Shown here: piece by piece, positions 6,794 through 12,612 of the stretch
Position numbering within the stretch: position 1 is the stretch's first letter
Layout: every line of letters starts with the position of its first letter
Assembly: GCA_017395275.1 (NCBI GenBank)
Contig: JAFPVN010000033.1
Span: 1-12,612 of the forward strand
DNA length: 12,612 nt
Source: Candidatus Methanomethylophilaceae archaeon
GTDB taxonomy: Archaea > Thermoplasmatota > Thermoplasmata > Methanomassiliicoccales > Methanomethylophilaceae
Direction: 5' to 3'
Made by a program: the position numbers and the translations under genes
Notes under the pieces: generated by a model
What the model was told of the DNA's origin: nothing
Databases searched by the model: none
What the model saw: only the letters and a program-made list of their open reading frames with translations

Positions 6794-8800
6794 GTAGATG
6801 AAGATGACGGCGAAGATGCCCATCAGGATCAGCACTCCGAGCGCCACGTATGCGGCGTAGTCGCGGACGTAACCGGTCTCGACCCTTGCGAGTCCGTCTC
6901 CTCCGCCGACGACGGCGTTGGAGAGACCGTTGACGGTACCGTCGATGAGCTGCTTGTCGATTGCCTCGACGCCCTTGGCGACACCGTATCCGAGCTTCCA
7001 GGAGATCTGGTTGTACATCTCGGGGAAGTAGTACCTCTTTGCGACGATCCTGTAGTACAGGGGCTTCTTGTCCTGATCGAACTTCTCGGGGTCGTAGGCC
7101 TTCTTCGAGTACATGAAGAACGCGATTGCGATACCTACGATCGCCAGTACCAGCGCGACGTATGTCGCGGGTGTTGTGAATATCTCCTTCACGACATCCA
7201 TTCCCTTCTCGACGAAGATTCCCGCCGTGGGCATGGAGGTCTTGAGGGACCTCGCTACGTAGTATCCGAAGTTGCCCATGATGACAAGACCGGACAGTAT
7301 GGCGAACACCGACAGGATGAGCAGCGGGAAGGTCATGGTCTTCGGGGACTCTCCGTGGCAGTGGCCGCGGGGCTCTCCGGTGAAGGTCATGAACCACATG
7401 CGGAACATGTAGAACGCCGTCATGAATGCGGTGATCATTCCGAGCACAAACAGCACGCAGAACACGGAACCGAATCCGAGTCCCTCGTGGAACGGAGCGA
7501 ATGCAGCCTCAAGGACGAGGTCCTTGGACCAGAATCCGCTGAAGATCGGGATTCCCGCGATGGAGAAGCATCCGATGAGCATGGTGTATGCCGTGATGGG
7601 CATCTTCTTGCGGAGACCGCCCATCATGCGCATATCCTCAGTACCTACGGCGTGGATGACCGATCCGGAGCCGAGGAAGAGCAGTGCCTTGAAGAAGGCG
7701 TGGTTGATCATGTGCAGGATTCCCGCAATGTAACCGGCAGTTCCCAGCTTGATGAGGTTCGCGTCACCGTTCTTGGTTCCCAGGGAGATCAGGTATGCGC
7801 CTGCTCCGAGTGCGAGGACCATGTAACCGAGCTGCGAGAGGGTGGAGTATGCCAGTACCCTCTTGATGTTCATGTTGTTGAGCGCCATGGACGCTGCGTA
7901 GATAGCGGTGAAACCGCCGATCGCGGCGACGAAGACCATTGCCTCCTCACACTGGGTGAAGATGGGGTACGACCTCGCGACGAGATAAATACCGGCCTTG
8001 ACCATTGTTGCCGCGTGAATGAGTGCAGAGACCGTGGTAGGTCCTGCCATCGCATCGGGCAGCCAGTCGTGGAGCGGGAACTGTGCCGATTTACCGATGA
8101 CTCCTCCGAACATGAGGAGGATGGCGAAGGGCAGCAGCACGTCGTCCTTGTGGGCCTCGATGCTTCCGAAGATGTTCTGGTAGTCCAGGGATCCGAAGAT
8201 GTACAGGAGTATGAACAGACCGCACATCAGGCAGACGTCTCCCAGACGGGTGACCAGGAATGCCTTCTTGGCTGCGGAGGACTTCTCGACCGCTTCCTCG
8301 TGGTTGAAGCTCCAGAATCCGATGAGGAGGTAGGAGCACAGACCCATGATCTCCCAGAAGACGAACATCTCAAGGTAGTTGCTTGAGACTGCGAGTCCGA
8401 GCATTCCGGTGAGGAACAGCGAGACCTCTGCGAAGTATCTTCTCCTCCTTCCCTCCTGATCATGCATGTATCCCAGTGAATATATGAAGATCAGGGTCGA
8501 GATGAAGGATGCGAAGAGCATCATTATGCACGACAGCGTATCGATGTAGATACCGAACTGGATCGTGATCTTCCCGACGACGAGCCAGTCCATGTTCTGG
8601 ACGAACGGTTCCGCTGCCTTGTAGAGATCGGATGTGTAGTATCCGTACGACACCAGGGCCGCCATGACGAATGCCGCCGCGGCACCTGCGATGGCGATGA
8701 GGCCTCCGCACTGAGGTGTCTTGTGTCCGATGAATCCTGCCAGCACGAAGCAGATACAGGGGATCAGGGGGACGAGCCATGCGAATTCGTATAGTTCCAT
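6779..8800 (-). CDS. fpoL: FpoL, distal antiporter-like membrane subunit
   Basis: The 673-residue protein matches NuoL/FpoL, the subunit with the long lateral helix running along the membrane arm. Visible landmarks are E150 in FVFWEIMGLCSY (helix 5), K237 in GKSAQFPLHDWLPDAMAGPT (helix 7), VKAGIYLVAR at 267-276, and K371 in HAFFKALLFLGSGS. The C-terminal third (about 480-650) has the amphipathic and charged character expected for the lateral helix, and a last membrane helix (650-668) ends in GGGF. The start follows the fpoK stop by one base (TAAGATG), with GAGGTGG (8805-8811) as Shine-Dalgarno made from the last fpoK codons. The length is slightly above bacterial NuoL (about 610) and close to archaeal FpoL. 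Confidence 0.95.
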   Translation of the reverse strand: MELYEFAWLVPLIPCICFVLAGFIGHKTPQCGGLIAIAGAAAAFVMAALVSYGYYTSDLYKAAEPFVQNMDWLVVGKITIQFGIYIDTLSCIMMLFASFISTLIFIYSLGYMHDQEGRRRRYFAEVSLFLTGMLGLAVSSNYLEMFVFWEIMGLCSYLLIGFWSFNHEEAVEKSSAAKKAFLVTRLGDVCLMCGLFILLYIFGSLDYQNIFGSIEAHKDDVLLPFAILLMFGGVIGKSAQFPLHDWLPDAMAGPTTVSALIHAATMVKAGIYLVARSYPIFTQCEEAMVFVAAIGGFTAIYAASMALNNMNIKRVLAYSTLSQLGYMVLALGAGAYLISLGTKNGDANLIKLGTAGYIAGILHMINHAFFKALLFLGSGSVIHAVGTEDMRMMGGLRKKMPITAYTMLIGCFSIAGIPIFSGFWSKDLVLEAAFAPFHEGLGFGSVFCVLFVLGMITAFMTAFYMFRMWFMTFTGEPRGHCHGESPKTMTFPLLILSVFAILSGLVIMGNFGYYVARSLKTSMPTAGIFVEKGMDVVKEIFTTPATYVALVLAIVGIAIAFFMYSKKAYDPEKFDQDKKPLYYRIVAKRYYFPEMYNQISWKLGYGVAKGVEAIDKQLIDGTVNGLSNAVVGGGDGLARVETGYVRDYAAYVALGVLILMGIFAVIFIYGGGF

Positions 8801-8801
8801 C

Positions 8802-9104
8802 TTACCACCTCATGGTAGAGAGCTTGTCTACCTCTGTCGTCTTCTTCATCTTGTATGCGTTGAGCATGAGGGCGATACCGACTGCAACCTCTGCCGCCGC
8901 GACAGCGATGGACATGATGACGAAGACCTGTCCGGTCGCGTCCGACTTGAAGGATGCGAAGGTCACGAAGTTGATGTTCGCCGCATTGAGCATGAGCTCT
9001 ATGCACATGAGCGATACGATTCCCCTCTTGTTCGAGAGCAGTCCGAAGAGACCGATCGCGAAGAGGGCCGCTGCGAGCACCAGGAAGAATCCCATATTAA
9101 TCAT
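8802..9104 (-). CDS. fpoK: FpoK, small membrane subunit (NuoK family)
   Basis: The 100-residue, three-helix protein matches NuoK. The conserved membrane glutamates are E36 in CIELMLNAANINFV and E72 in AAEVAVGIAL, the same numbers as in E. coli NuoK. That agreement supports the start at MINMGFF (9104) over the upstream ATG at 9143, which would add 13 non-family residues. GGAGG (9114-9118) lies 9 nt before the chosen ATG, and the next ATG (9095) would be too far from it. The gene overlaps the 3' end of the second fpoJ gene by 8 nt. In complex I these glutamates form part of the proton pathway between the quinone cavity and the pump subunits. Confidence 0.93.
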   Translation of the reverse strand: MINMGFFLVLAAALFAIGLFGLLSNKRGIVSLMCIELMLNAANINFVTFASFKSDATGQVFVIMSIAVAAAEVAVGIALMLNAYKMKKTTEVDKLSTMRW

Positions 9105-9387
9105 CGGAATCTTCCTCCTCTCTCGAGATGCATACACCTGCAATCATCGCACCGAACATGAGCGCGCCCACGACGAGCATGATTGCTCCGTATTTCTCAA
9201 AGAGAACACCGTTGAGACTGTGTTCCCTGTAATCAACTGCATTGTCTGAATCGCTGGGGTGGAACGGGACCTTCTCTCCGGGGTCGGAGGTTTCGTAACC
9301 GAGGTCCTCCCAGTTCGTCCCGACTGCTATTGCACCCATCATGAGGACGACGAGCACTGCGATTCCTGCTGCTACTTTGGAATTCAT
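9097..9387 (-). CDS. fpoJ: FpoJ C-terminal half (second fpoJ gene)
   Basis: The 96-residue protein has one membrane helix near the N-terminus (residues 5-23), a polar loop of about 40 residues, and a second helix (68-86) followed by an acidic tail, REEEDSDD. The segment GVLFEKYGAIMLVVGAL matches the C-terminal end of NuoJ, so this gene and the one before it (9390-9728) together make one FpoJ. The start MNSKVAAGIA (9387) is chosen because GGAGG lies just upstream and the longer open frame to 9690 is Arg/His-rich shadow. It starts 2 nt after the stop of the first fpoJ gene and overlaps fpoK by 8 nt. As far as I recall, split fpoJ genes are also seen in Methanosarcina, so this need not be a recent break. 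Confidence 0.88.
   Translation of the reverse strand: MNSKVAAGIAVLVVLMMGAIAVGTNWEDLGYETSDPGEKVPFHPSDSDNAVDYREHSLNGVLFEKYGAIMLVVGALMFGAMIAGVCISREEEDSDD
9114..9118 (-). promoter_or_regulatory. Shine-Dalgarno that decides the fpoK start
   Basis: On the minus strand this is GGAGG within GAGAGAGGAGGAAG, which also encodes the Glu-rich tail of the second fpoJ gene. It is 9 nt from the ATG at 9104 and 18 nt from the ATG at 9095, so it favours the 100-residue FpoK. Confidence 0.7.
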
Positions 9388-9389
9388 AT

Positions 9390-9728
9390 TTACTCCTCCT
9401 CCTCTTCGTCGCTGCCTTTGATCGTCCTTCTGGTCAGCATGACGCTGAACGAGAACAGGATGGTGATGGCACCGACGTAGACCATCATCTGTATGACTCC
9501 TACGAGCTCCGCGTTGAGGAAGTAGTAGGTAGCTGCGACACAGGTGAACACGAGTGCGAGGTAGAATGCGCTGTGCATGACCTCTTTGGACGTGACGACG
9601 AGGATCGCTGCCCAGATGGCAATGATCATCAGTACGACGAATGCGAACGCGTCGAGGTTCGTGGCGAAGGTGTCGAAGGCGTTGCCGCACCAGTCGAAGA
9701 AATCCTGAATTCTATCTCCAATTGCCAT
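9390..9728 (-). CDS. fpoJ: FpoJ N-terminal half (first fpoJ gene)
   Basis: The 112-residue protein has about three membrane helices and matches the N-terminal part of NuoJ. The segment LNAELVGVIQMMVYVGAITI (71-90) is the conserved third helix with Y84, whose pi-bulge in complex I is linked to coupling between the quinone site and the proton path. HSAFYLALVF (52-61) is also typical. The first 25 residues form an amphipathic leader. The protein ends in GSDEEEEE, encoded by GAC GAA and four GAG codons, which at the same time supply the Shine-Dalgarno for the second fpoJ gene. The ATG at 9728 directly abuts the fpoI TAA, with GAGGTG at 9735-9740. Confidence 0.92.
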   Translation of the reverse strand: MAIGDRIQDFFDWCGNAFDTFATNLDAFAFVVLMIIAIWAAILVVTSKEVMHSAFYLALVFTCVAATYYFLNAELVGVIQMMVYVGAITILFSFSVMLTRRTIKGSDEEEEE

Positions 9729-10472
9729 TTACAGCACCTCATTCATCTTAAGGGCACCCTTCGGACAGTCGAGGATACAGTTGGAGCACGAGATGCACAC
9801 CTTGTCGTCGACCTGCGGGTTGGTGATGTCCTTTCCTTTTGCGTTCTTCTCACCTGTGGCGACCATCTTGATGGCGCTGACGGGGCAGACCTTCGCACAC
9901 TTTCCGCAGCTGATGCACTTCTTTGCGTCGAGCATCGGCCTGTCGGTGTTGTAGAATGCGGTGGGCTGATCGGTGATTCCCTTCTCGATGTTGGACATGA
10001 GGTGCTCCTCGATGTGGACCTCCATCATGTCGGTCGTGTACGGGAACTCGAGCCTGCGCGGATCGTAGATGAGATCCTGCCTGGTGAACTCTGCGAGCTC
10101 GTAGTCCGTGGTGGTGGTCATGGCGTTCATCGGGCAGTACTCTGCGCAGTAACCGCACATCATGCATCTGCCGACGTTGACCTGAGGCCTCTTGACCATG
10201 TTGCCGTCGTCATCGGGGACCTCGACGAGCTCGATACAGGTGGTGGGGCATGCCCTGACGCAGATACCGCATCCTACGCACCTGTCGAACCTGAGTCCGG
10301 GGCGTCCGCGGTAGTTGTCGGGGACCCACTCCTTCTCGTAGGGGTACAGGATGGTGACCGGTCTGTGGAAGGTCGTCTTGAAGAGGTTCTTGAAGGCGGC
10401 CAGCAGAGGTACGATACCTCCTGTCCCTCTGAATTTCTTGGGATATTTCTGTAAGTATTCGCTGAACGGCAT
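9729..10472 (-). CDS. fpoI: FpoI, iron-sulfur subunit with four 4Fe-4S motifs
   Basis: The 247-residue protein is the NuoI/FpoI electron-transfer subunit of the connecting arm. The first half is the usual family: an N-terminal amphipathic segment (FKNLFKTTFHRPVTILYP, 27-44), then CxxCxxCxxxCP at C65/C68/C71/C75 and at C103/C106/C109/C113, which bind the N6a and N6b type clusters. Unusually, a further 110 residues carry two more full motifs, C186/C189/C192/C196 and C226/C229/C232/C236. This makes it a four-cluster polyferredoxin-like protein, against about 140-190 residues and two clusters in ordinary NuoI/FpoI. The start MPFSEYL is fixed by GGAGGTG 7 nt upstream and by the TGATG overlap with the fpoH stop; the frame stays open further upstream only as shadow. 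The extra domain may accept electrons from ferredoxin or another donor (inference). Confidence 0.95.
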   Translation of the reverse strand: MPFSEYLQKYPKKFRGTGGIVPLLAAFKNLFKTTFHRPVTILYPYEKEWVPDNYRGRPGLRFDRCVGCGICVRACPTTCIELVEVPDDDGNMVKRPQVNVGRCMMCGYCAEYCPMNAMTTTTDYELAEFTRQDLIYDPRRLEFPYTTDMMEVHIEEHLMSNIEKGITDQPTAFYNTDRPMLDAKKCISCGKCAKVCPVSAIKMVATGEKNAKGKDITNPQVDDKVCISCSNCILDCPKGALKMNEVL

Positions 10473-10486
10473 CAGAACACACCTCC
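10470..10486 (-). promoter_or_regulatory. fpoH/fpoI Shine-Dalgarno and coupled stop-start
   Basis: The minus strand reads GGAGGTGTGTTCTGATG. It fixes the fpoI start and couples it to the end of fpoH. It matches the fpoL/fpoM junction (6777-6793) at 15 of 17 bases, differing only in the two bases after GGAGGTG. Confidence 0.85.
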
Positions 10487-11665
10487 GACCTTGAGCAGTA
10501 ATGCGATCGCAAGGTTGATCACGGCCAGCGGCATGAGGACCCTCCATCCGATGTTCAGGATCTGATCGGTCCTGACACGGGCAATGGCTCCTCTCGCCAT
10601 GATGAACGCGATGAACACGAAGCATGTCTTCAGTACGAAGAACAGCTCGGGGAAGTACTGGTAGTACCAGTCGAACTCGTTGATGAACGGCATCGACCAG
10701 CCTCCGAGGAACATGATGCACACGAATGCGCATGCGACGTATCCTCTGAAGTAGTCTCCCAGCATGATGAGTCCCCACTTCATTCCCGCGTACTCGGTCT
10801 GCCATCCCTCGACGAGCTCCGATTCGGCCTCGGAAAGGTCGAAAGGCGCACGCTCGGACTCGGCGACAGCACAGATCAGGCAGACGAAGAATCCGATGAT
10901 CAAAGGACCGATGAGCCAGACGTTGTGCTCCTGCCAAGAGATGATGCTTCCGATGTTGAAGTCGCCGACGAGGAGAACGACCGATGCGAAGGTGATCAGC
11001 ATGGGTGCCTCGTAAGAGATCATCAGCTCGGCTGCACGGATACCTCCGATGAGCGAGAACTTGTTGTTCTGTCCCCAGCCTGCGCACAGGATGAGGAACG
11101 GTGCCAGCGCGAAGAATGCGAGGATGACCAGAAGTCCTGCCTCGTAGTCGACGATGAACCACCTGGGTGAAAGGGGCACCATACAGGCAATCAGAACCGA
11201 TGTTCCGATGACCAGTGAGAGTGCCCACCAGTAGATCTTCTTGTCGATGTCCTTGGGTGCGATGTTCTCCTTCATGAAGGTCTTCAGACCGTCTCCGAGA
11301 CACTGGAAGTATCCGAGGGGTCCGATCATCGTACCGCGCCTGTCCATCGTCCTTCCGAGGAACTTACGCTCCTGCCATATCATCGTCAGGTTGATGACGA
11401 ATCCGATGGCGAAGATGACGACGACCATGAGGATGATCGCCATCGCGTTGCTGACCTCCGGAGAGATGAGCGACTGCGAGAATCCGTTGCCGGGGAAGAA
11501 GATATTGATGAGCCAGGCGATTATTCCTCCCAGTGCGTCCCAGACCTTGAGGCTGATGTCGTAGGGGAGGTTGTAGACGTCATACGGATAGACGCCCGCG
11601 GCCATGATGTCCGAGGGGTCGTAGTTGGGCATGAACTCCCTTATGCTTGTGTATTTGAGTACCAT
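10472..11665 (-). CDS. fpoH: FpoH, membrane anchor of the quinone/methanophenazine cavity
   Basis: The 397-residue protein matches NuoH/FpoH, which joins the connecting arm to the membrane arm and lines the entrance of the lipid-soluble acceptor. Signatures are ERKFLGRTMDRRG at 99-111 (loop after the first main helix), AAELMISYEAPM at 211-222, and the acidic loop AESERAPFDLSEAESELVEG at 268-287 followed by TEYAGMKWG. About eight to nine membrane helices are visible. Before the first family helix (74-93) there are about 73 residues, including a short hydrophobic stretch LGGIIAWLINIFFPG (45-59), longer than in E. coli NuoH. The start is supported by AGGTGA 4 nt upstream of the ATG, across the 4-nt gap after fpoD. 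The C-terminus, GGVF, is encoded by the Shine-Dalgarno of fpoI. Confidence 0.94.
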   Translation of the reverse strand: MVLKYTSIREFMPNYDPSDIMAAGVYPYDVYNLPYDISLKVWDALGGIIAWLINIFFPGNGFSQSLISPEVSNAMAIILMVVVIFAIGFVINLTMIWQERKFLGRTMDRRGTMIGPLGYFQCLGDGLKTFMKENIAPKDIDKKIYWWALSLVIGTSVLIACMVPLSPRWFIVDYEAGLLVILAFFALAPFLILCAGWGQNNKFSLIGGIRAAELMISYEAPMLITFASVVLLVGDFNIGSIISWQEHNVWLIGPLIIGFFVCLICAVAESERAPFDLSEAESELVEGWQTEYAGMKWGLIMLGDYFRGYVACAFVCIMFLGGWSMPFINEFDWYYQYFPELFFVLKTCFVFIAFIMARGAIARVRTDQILNIGWRVLMPLAVINLAIALLLKVGGVF

Positions 11666-11669
11666 GCTT

Positions 11670-12612
11670 TCACCTGTCCGTCTCTCCGAGACACATGTCG
11701 ATCATTGCCATGATCGCAGGAATATCTGCGATCCTTACGCCCTGAACCATGTTCTTGGAGGCTGAAACGTTCACGAATACGGGGCTGCGCACCTTGAGCC
11801 TGTAGGGGTGCTCGGAACCGTCGGAGATGAGGTACATGAGTCCCTCTCCACGGGGGTCCTCGATCCTTGCCATGTGCGTTCCCTCGGGGATGCACGAAGG
11901 CACCTTGAGCCTGTAAGGCGCGGTCTTGGGGATCTTACTGAGTGCTTCCACTGCCTGCTTGATGATGTTACAGGACTGGAACATCTCCTCGATCCTGACC
12001 TGGTACCTCGAGTACGCGTCTCCTTCCTTGAGGACGGGGACCTCGAAGTCGATCTGGTCGTAAGCGTCATAGGGGTCGTCGCGGCGGATATCGTAATCGA
12101 CACCGCATCCCCTCATAGCGGGACCGGTGATTCCGAAGTTGGCCACGTCCTTCCTGGTGATGTATCCTATACCCTTGATCCTGTCTACGAACACGGAGGA
12201 GTCATCGCACAGGTGGATGATCTCCCAGAGTGCCTTCTCGAACCTCTCGACGCATCTGAGGACGTCCCTCTCGAAGTAGTAGGTCATATCGTTCCTTACT
12301 CCTCCGATACGGGGGTAATTCGTTGTGAGTCTCTGTCCACAGAGCCTTACGTTGAGGTCGAGCCAGAACTCTCTCTCCCTGAGTGCCCAAAGGAAGATGG
12401 TCAGGTTACCGAGGTCGGTACCGACCGCTGCGAGCCACATCAGGTGGGACTGGATACGGCAGATCTCATCAGCCACTACCCTGAGGAACTGTGCCCTCTC
12501 GGGGACCTTGATGTCCAGTGCCTCCTCCATGACCTTGCACGCGAGGTGCGACCAGGTCATCGAAGCGGAATAGCACAGACGGTCGGCCATGGGGATGATC
12601 TTCTGGTAGGTC
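11670..12612 (-). CDS. fpoD: FpoD, catalytic-arm subunit (5' end outside window)
   Basis: The C-terminal about 313 residues of the NuoD/FpoD (49-kDa) family are present. The frame is open through the window edge, where residues TYQKIIPMADRLCYSASMTW match the region after the N-terminal substrate-site strand of NuoD. The ATG at 12588-12590 is therefore an internal Met, and roughly 60-70 residues are missing. Visible family segments are GGVRNDMTYYF, RGCGVDYDIRRDDPYDAYD, the helix around YSRYQVRIEEM, PEGTHMARIEDPRGEG, the stretch HPYRLKVRSPVFVN, and the typical end of type LGETDR. NuoD is related to [NiFe]-hydrogenase large subunits but lacks their metal ligands, and forms the acceptor-binding pocket with NuoB. 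It is the first fpo gene visible; fpoABC would lie further right if the usual order holds. Confidence 0.94.
   Translation of the reverse strand, partial: TYQKIIPMADRLCYSASMTWSHLACKVMEEALDIKVPERAQFLRVVADEICRIQSHLMWLAAVGTDLGNLTIFLWALREREFWLDLNVRLCGQRLTTNYPRIGGVRNDMTYYFERDVLRCVERFEKALWEIIHLCDDSSVFVDRIKGIGYITRKDVANFGITGPAMRGCGVDYDIRRDDPYDAYDQIDFEVPVLKEGDAYSRYQVRIEEMFQSCNIIKQAVEALSKIPKTAPYRLKVPSCIPEGTHMARIEDPRGEGLMYLISDGSEHPYRLKVRSPVFVNVSASKNMVQGVRIADIPAIMAMIDMCLGETDR

Noticed and set aside
6780..7397. 206-codon upstream extension of the fpoM frame
   Set aside because: It is Arg/His-rich, lies inside fpoL, and the fpoM start is fixed by a Shine-Dalgarno and a TGATG overlap.
4227..8386. Long plus-strand open frames (337, 463 and 539 codons) antisense to fpoN, fpoM and fpoL
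   Set aside because: They are codon-for-codon complements of membrane proteins: NTC/NTG codons for Ile, Val, Phe and Leu become Asp, Glu and Gln codons, giving D/E/H/Q/V-rich sequence with no domain, no promoter and no Shine-Dalgarno.
9388..9690. Upstream extension of the second fpoJ frame
   Set aside because: It overlaps the first fpoJ gene in another frame and reads as Arg/His-rich shadow; GGAGG supports the start at 9387.
10473..11303. Upstream extension of the fpoI frame
   Set aside because: It lies inside fpoH, is Arg/His-rich and has no family resemblance; the true start has GGAGGTG 7 nt upstream.
1..12612. CRISPR arrays, tRNA or rRNA genes, insertion sequences, prophage genes
   Set aside because: No repeat-spacer pattern, cloverleaf-like segment, transposase or inverted terminal repeat was seen; nearly the whole window is explained by housekeeping and energy genes.

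Overview
The window looks like chromosomal DNA from a methanogenic archaeon of the class Thermoplasmata, most likely Methanomassiliicoccales (inference, about 70%). The main evidence is an Fpo-type (F420H2 dehydrogenase-like, complex I-related) gene run in the order D-H-I-J(N)-J(C)-K-L-M-N. Supporting evidence is the archaeal lipid genes (prenyl synthase and geranylgeranyl reductase), an archaeal NOB1, a CxxC-type ThiI-like PP-loop protein, archaeal TATA boxes with apparently leaderless starts, and an oligo-T terminator. I see no tRNA, rRNA, CRISPR array, insertion sequence or phage gene.

Layout. Positions 1-742 (+) hold the 3' tail of a small zinc-ribbon-like gene and a stand-alone ThiI-type PP-loop ATPase. 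At 743-1033 (-) is a small orphan protein whose stop codon abuts that of the PP-loop gene. From 1120 (+) runs NOB1, the rRNA-processing endonuclease. Its conserved part ends near 1578, but the frame has no stop there and stays open antisense to the next gene until 2025. At 1579-2679 and 2684-3658 (-) are geranylgeranyl reductase and a trans-polyprenyl diphosphate synthase, an operon with its own TATA box. From 3762 to the right edge (-) is the fpo operon, transcribed from high to low coordinates and ending in a T6 tract at 3716-3721.

The fpo genes encode a proton- or sodium-pumping membrane complex. FpoD, broken by the window edge, and FpoI belong to the connecting arm and carry the substrate site and Fe-S clusters. 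FpoH forms the membrane side of the quinone/methanophenazine cavity. FpoJ, split into two genes, and FpoK continue the proton path. FpoL, FpoM and FpoN are the three antiporter-like pump subunits. No fpoO follows fpoN and no fpoF is present in the window. FpoI carries four rather than the usual two 4Fe-4S cysteine motifs, so the electron-input side of this complex may differ from that of Methanosarcina. The genes are packed with 0-12 nt gaps or 1-8 nt overlaps, and strong Shine-Dalgarno sequences are written into the last codons of the gene upstream.

The isoprenoid pair next to the complex could make membrane lipids, the side chain of the membrane electron carrier that Fpo reduces, or both. 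The sequence does not decide this.

There is no gene-free stretch longer than about 105 bases. The long open frames antisense to the fpo genes are composition shadows.
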